Source of the DNA: an uncultured Phycisphaerae bacterium | Lineage (GTDB): Bacteria; Planctomycetota; Phycisphaerae; Phycisphaerales; SM1A02 | DNA: 8,285 nucleotides | Direction of reading: 5' to 3' | Assembly: GCA_937899935.1 (NCBI GenBank) | Contig: CALCOW010000396.1 | Location: forward strand, 1-8,285 | Shown: one piece after another, positions 5,177-8,285 of the stretch | How positions within the stretch are numbered: the stretch's first letter is position 1 | How the letters are laid out: each line of letters starts with the position of its first letter | The notes under the pieces: model-generated | What the model saw: only the letters and a program-made list of their open reading frames with translations | The model's database searches: none | What the model was told of the DNA's origin: nothing | Program-made: the position numbers and the translations under genes

Positions 5177-8143
5177 ATGCCTGTACGACTGATTTTGATG
5201 AGCTTTTATTTAGTGTTTCTAGCTGGTCCAGCGATGGGACAACGTCGTCCAGAACCACCGCCGGCATCAACCTCGACCGTACCGCAGGATGAGACTTTTA
5301 TAACTGCCTACCGAGCCATGGGACATCCGCGCCTACTGATTCAGACCATTGTGGCTGGCCCTCCTGCCGATGCCCGAGTCAATGAACGCCGATTGGACCA
5401 AGCTGCAGATTTAGATAGCCGCCTCAAAGGCAGTTTGCTTACCCGTGGCCACGTGGATCTGATTCCATCTGGTCCAGCGATGTACGCACTTCACGGTACA
5501 CCGCCGATTCTTCCTGGTGAAGTACGGCTCGCTCAAGCCCAATGGAATACGTGGTGGGGTCGTTTTCGTGAACATGGCCAGGCAACATTGATTTCAATTT
5601 CACCACAAGACCGCTCTGATCTGAAAACACTTGAAACACTGCCACTTGATAATCCCATGACTGCCGCGAAACAGTTGGGGCTTTCCGAAGAAGCAGACAT
5701 TGTGATCTTGATTCGTCTACTCGATACGCCGCAAAGACGTGGTACGCCGATGCAGGCCACCTACACCATGGTCGATCTTTCACGTAATCGCATCATTGGA
5801 TCGCATGCGTGGGAAGTCCGACCAGACCGCAGTCAAAACCCTTGGACCACAACGCACGCCAATGCATTGGCAAGTCGAATTATGCGCGACTTTTCTGCGA
5901 TCGATGCCAATGGTGGGCGTGGATGTCGGCTGGTGCTTGCTCTACCTTCGGATCAAGTCAACCCTGCCAAACTCAGGCAGGCACTGAGCGATATACCAGG
6001 TGTCTCACCAAATTCAGTGCACCTCAAAGTGAGTCAAACTGATGACGATATGTCGAAGGTCTCGGTCGCCTTTGACTTCACCGGTGATGTGACCCAACTT
6101 CACAGTGATCTTGACGCACGACTCATAGCCTTAGGATTCGGCCCTTCCACGATACGTTCTGCCCAAGATGGTCGCCTTGAAATGACCCTTAAGCCTCTTC
6201 CATCAACAGAACCCGTTGAACTGACCATTGATGGCACTCTCGACGCTCAGCAACTCGAAGAACTGCAGAATCGACTGAGTCAAATGCCGGGGGTCAATCC
6301 CAACGCCATCGATCTTGTCAGCGAGTCTCAGCAACAAAGTCAATCTCGTTACATCATGAACTTCGCATTTGACCGAGGTCTACTGGCACTGCGGAATCAA
6401 CTCGTTGAGACGCTTGCCGAACTGACCAAAGATCGTGTGACGGTGGTATCGGCAACTGATCATCAACTGCATATTCGTCTGGTCCCGGAACCCCTCTTAG
6501 AACCCTTCTCGCTCACTATCTATGGCGCCTTGCCAGCAGGCACTTTTCCAAAATTGGTCGAACATATTGGAGAACTCAATGGCGTTGTCAAAACCTCGAT
6601 CAGACTTGAACAAGAGGTATCGACTAGTGGATTAGCTCCTTTGAGGACTATTACGTTCCAACACCTGGGTAATCTGATCGACCTTCGTGAGTCAATTAAT
6701 CAAATTGTGCAGGCAGAAACCGAGCAACCCATTGTTGTTAATAAAGTCGACCCCAAAGAGATGATATTGAGCGTGAGCTCAGCCCCTGCATTAGAACGAT
6801 TGGTGGTCCTGCTGCAAGGCCCGCTTGGGTCGAATCCATTGAGGCAATTACGTGACGATATGGCTGCTATTCAAGGTGTGAACCCCAGTTCAGTGCGAAT
6901 GCTCGAAGAGCGTATGATCGAGGGTCAGCCAGTCCTCGTTATTGAGTTGGCTTACCATTCCGATCTGGTGCAGGTACGAGACCAGCTCTTGGCATCGGTC
7001 AGTCGATTTACTGATCAACCCACCATCGTGATTAGTTCGGACCGAGAGGTACTCACTCTTTTAGTCGGCCATATTGCTGATGAAGATCTCTTACGTGTTC
7101 AGATCTCAGGCACCTATAAAGACAGTGCTGTCTCATCACTGACCGAGGCGGTCGCAGCGTGCCCTGGTGTTGATCCTGATTCTGTCAAGATTGTGAGAGA
7201 AGAGCCAATTGGCAGTAGCGATCGACTTGAACTTGAACTCATTTCGACGGGAAGTCTGGCCATGGTGAGAGATGCAATACTCCGTGCATTGGAAGCCGAG
7301 ACGGGTGATGACGTTGATGTCCTTGTGGCTGCTCCGGGCAGGCTTGTCTTTGCCATTCGCGAAGTTGATGCCTCAAATCCAGTTGTTGTTAATGGCAACC
7401 AAAATACAGACCAAACGGTCATGACAGCAGCGCCAGTTCGCCAGACGGTTCCAGACTATGGTCGCATGCAAACTGCTGTTGGACTGGTTGTTGTCCGCCC
7501 AGAAAATGCTCCGCCGGGAATTACATTGGATGACATCTTGAGCCTGGGTACGGCATTTATGGTGCTTGAAGATGGCCAGATGATTACCAGTCGCCATGTG
7601 GTTACGGAAGATGGATCGACCAATTACCGATACGACATCTTGTTTGATGGAGGCGGCCGATCGAGAGCAACGGTCACTCATATCAGCGACAATCTTGACT
7701 ATGCGATTCTCTCTGTTGAGGCAGATGACATCGCACCACTCCCCACCTCTCAAGAGATTCAACCTGGCGATCCCATATTTGTCTATGGTTTTCCCTCAGC
7801 CGCTGGACATTGGGCGGCCGCCGTCGATCTCTCTGATGGCGCCGAGCCCACAAGTCTCACACGCCACCATCGAGTCTTGAACGTGACCAGTGGAACGGTC
7901 AGCGCGATCCACAACACGCAAGGACCATTCGGGAGGCTGATTCAGTGCAACGCTACGGTCTACCCAGGGAACAGCGGCGGCCCGCTGGTCAACCAAGCCG
8001 GTGAGGTCATCGGCGTGATGTCGGTACGTGCCTTTGACCCCGATGACCCCTCCAATCAGCTTGAGAGCATCAATGGAGCCATCAGCATGGAGGCGATCCT
8101 GGAAGATCTCTATCAAGCCCGGACAGCCACCCATCAGCCCTGA
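5177..8143 (+). CDS. Secreted LpoB-like/repeat/HtrA-type protease fusion
   Basis: This 988-residue protein has three parts. A Sec signal peptide at 1-21 ends AMG before Gln22 with no lipobox Cys, so the protein is probably free in the periplasm. A Pro-rich linker follows. Residues about 40-240 resemble LpoB/CsgG: a strand PRLLIQTIVAG, the helix DLDSRLKGSLLTRG, ADIVILIRLLDTP (173-185) and YTMVDLSRNRIIGSHAWEV (196-214), the last like the C-terminal sheet of LpoB. Residues 249-734 hold five tandem repeats of about 97 residues. Residues 763-979 form a trypsin-like serine protease of the HtrA type (family S1C, Trypsin_2). Its triad is His807 (in SRHVV), Asp841 (in DNLDYAIL) and Ser933 (in YPGNSGGPL). 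Thr/Ala residues six to seven positions before Ser933 resemble the DegP specificity pocket. No PDZ domain follows, unlike most HtrA proteins. It lies 36 nt after the YcfL-like gene and has a GGGAAGTGAG ribosome binding region. Activity is predicted, and substrates are unknown. Confidence 0.85.
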   Translation: MPVRLILMSFYLVFLAGPAMGQRRPEPPPASTSTVPQDETFITAYRAMGHPRLLIQTIVAGPPADARVNERRLDQAADLDSRLKGSLLTRGHVDLIPSGPAMYALHGTPPILPGEVRLAQAQWNTWWGRFREHGQATLISISPQDRSDLKTLETLPLDNPMTAAKQLGLSEEADIVILIRLLDTPQRRGTPMQATYTMVDLSRNRIIGSHAWEVRPDRSQNPWTTTHANALASRIMRDFSAIDANGGRGCRLVLALPSDQVNPAKLRQALSDIPGVSPNSVHLKVSQTDDDMSKVSVAFDFTGDVTQLHSDLDARLIALGFGPSTIRSAQDGRLEMTLKPLPSTEPVELTIDGTLDAQQLEELQNRLSQMPGVNPNAIDLVSESQQQSQSRYIMNFAFDRGLLALRNQLVETLAELTKDRVTVVSATDHQLHIRLVPEPLLEPFSLTIYGALPAGTFPKLVEHIGELNGVVKTSIRLEQEVSTSGLAPLRTITFQHLGNLIDLRESINQIVQAETEQPIVVNKVDPKEMILSVSSAPALERLVVLLQGPLGSNPLRQLRDDMAAIQGVNPSSVRMLEERMIEGQPVLVIELAYHSDLVQVRDQLLASVSRFTDQPTIVISSDREVLTLLVGHIADEDLLRVQISGTYKDSAVSSLTEAVAACPGVDPDSVKIVREEPIGSSDRLELELISTGSLAMVRDAILRALEAETGDDVDVLVAAPGRLVFAIREVDASNPVVVNGNQNTDQTVMTAAPVRQTVPDYGRMQTAVGLVVVRPENAPPGITLDDILSLGTAFMVLEDGQMITSRHVVTEDGSTNYRYDILFDGGGRSRATVTHISDNLDYAILSVEADDIAPLPTSQEIQPGDPIFVYGFPSAAGHWAAAVDLSDGAEPTSLTRHHRVLNVTSGTVSAIHNTQGPFGRLIQCNATVYPGNSGGPLVNQAGEVIGVMSVRAFDPDDPSNQLESINGAISMEAILEDLYQARTATHQP
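5921..7378 (+). repeat. Five tandem 97-residue protein repeats
   Basis: Within the protease fusion, residues 249-345, 346-442, 443-539, 540-637 and 638-734 repeat. The landmark 'GV' after the first helix (PGV, PGV, NGV, QGV, PGV) starts at 274, 371, 468, 566 and 663, that is, at steps of 97, 97, 98 and 97 residues. Each unit runs: strand with a G-L motif, helix with spaced Leu, GV-[NSD]P-[NSD]-[SA]-[VI], strand, variable loop, strand, helix 'L..[VL]R[DN]..', and a final strand pair. The predicted order is beta-alpha-beta-beta-alpha-beta, as in ferredoxin-like domains, but no metal-binding CxxC is present. Repeats are divergent in DNA, so the duplication is old. The family is not one I can name. 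Confidence 0.7.
7463..8113 (+). other. HtrA/trypsin-like protease domain
   Basis: This covers residues 763-979 of the fusion protein. The catalytic His codon is at 7595-7597, Asp at 7697-7699 and Ser at 7973-7975. Their spacing (34 and 92 residues) fits compact HtrA-like domains. The stretch IQCNATVYPGNSGGPLV resembles the DegP active-site strand. A 20-residue insert rich in Asp, His and Thr (about 878-897) lies just before the beta-barrel strand VTSGTVSAI and may be a regulatory loop. Confidence 0.85.
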
Positions 8144-8285
8144 TCACCGTTTTGAGCCCTTCCACGGCCTCTATTGCCCTCCAGCGGCCCTTTGAGGCCC
8201 GCCATGATGTCCTCATAGCCAAAGTCCGCTGAAAGCCACAATGGCAGGGTTGGCAGCTCCCCCTCCACAAGACTGGCAGATCCTC
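8134..8285 (-). CDS. Partial C-terminal ORF, unknown
   Basis: A minus-strand open frame enters from the right edge and stops at 8134-8136. The 49 visible residues (frame from 8283) have ordinary protein composition, for example LPLWLSADFGYEDIMAGLKG. A polar, Arg/Gly-rich C-terminus (GNRGRGRAQNGDQG) follows. It would be the end of a convergent neighbour overlapping the protease stop codon by 10 nt. The other minus frame here (8082-8270) is also open, but its Trp/Cys/Arg-rich content looks like a shadow. Without the upstream part the protein cannot be identified, and the region could also be non-coding. Confidence 0.4.
   Translation of the reverse strand, partial: GSASLVEGELPTLPLWLSADFGYEDIMAGLKGPLEGNRGRGRAQNGDQG

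Noticed and set aside
5921..7378. Heavy-metal-associated (HMA) domains for the five repeats
   Set aside because: The predicted fold order would fit, but no CxxC metal-binding motif occurs in any unit.
8166..8199. GGCCTC ... GAGGCC inverted repeat as a terminator
   Set aside because: The loop is 22 nt, no T-run follows on either strand, and it lies inside a plausible coding frame.
8082..8270. Minus-strand 62-residue ORF starting with ATG
   Set aside because: It is rich in Trp, Cys and Arg, lies partly antisense to the protease gene, and a competing frame at the same place looks more protein-like.
1..8285. CRISPR arrays, tRNA or rRNA genes, transposases
   Set aside because: No short regular DNA repeats, RNA-gene landmarks or transposase motifs were seen on either strand.

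Overview
The window looks like a bacterial chromosome segment from a diderm (Gram-negative-type) organism. Three proteins carry lipoprotein signal peptides that fit the usual consensus, a fourth carries a near-match, and a fifth has an ordinary Sec signal peptide. Ribosome binding sites are of the GGAGG type. Base composition appears moderate. No marker gene fixes the taxon. My loose impression is a marine, possibly planctomycete-like (PVC) bacterium, but this is a guess.

Layout. A minus-strand gene (34-1428) encodes a soluble protein whose C-terminal half resembles the DUF1338 / VOC-type metal-dependent family (HglS/YdcJ relatives). It is divergent from a plus-strand run of five tightly spaced genes (1663-8143; gaps 18, 44, 50 and 36 nt, taking the starts chosen here), most simply read as one operon. 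The 234-nt divergent spacer (1429-1662) holds a good extended -10 promoter candidate facing the operon. The operon order is: LpoB-like lipoprotein A, LpoB-like lipoprotein B, a COG3014-like TPR lipoprotein, a YcfL (DUF1425)-like lipoprotein, and a 988-residue secreted protein. The last has an N-terminal region reminiscent of LpoB/CsgG, five tandem repeats of about 97 residues, and a C-terminal HtrA/trypsin-type serine protease domain with an intact His-Asp-Ser triad. A partial minus-strand ORF enters from the right edge and overlaps the protease gene's 3' end by 10 nt.

How the genes may work together. In gammaproteobacteria, LpoB is an outer-membrane lipoprotein that activates a peptidoglycan synthase, and ycfL lies next to lpoB. 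COG3014 proteins occur in the same neighbourhood in several lineages (from memory, not searched). Here the same set of families occurs with lpoB duplicated and with a giant repeat-plus-protease protein added. The inference is an envelope-anchored lipoprotein complex with a secreted protease partner. Whether it acts on cell-wall synthesis, secretion or quality control cannot be decided from sequence alone. The repeat-protease fusion is the part most likely to be undescribed.
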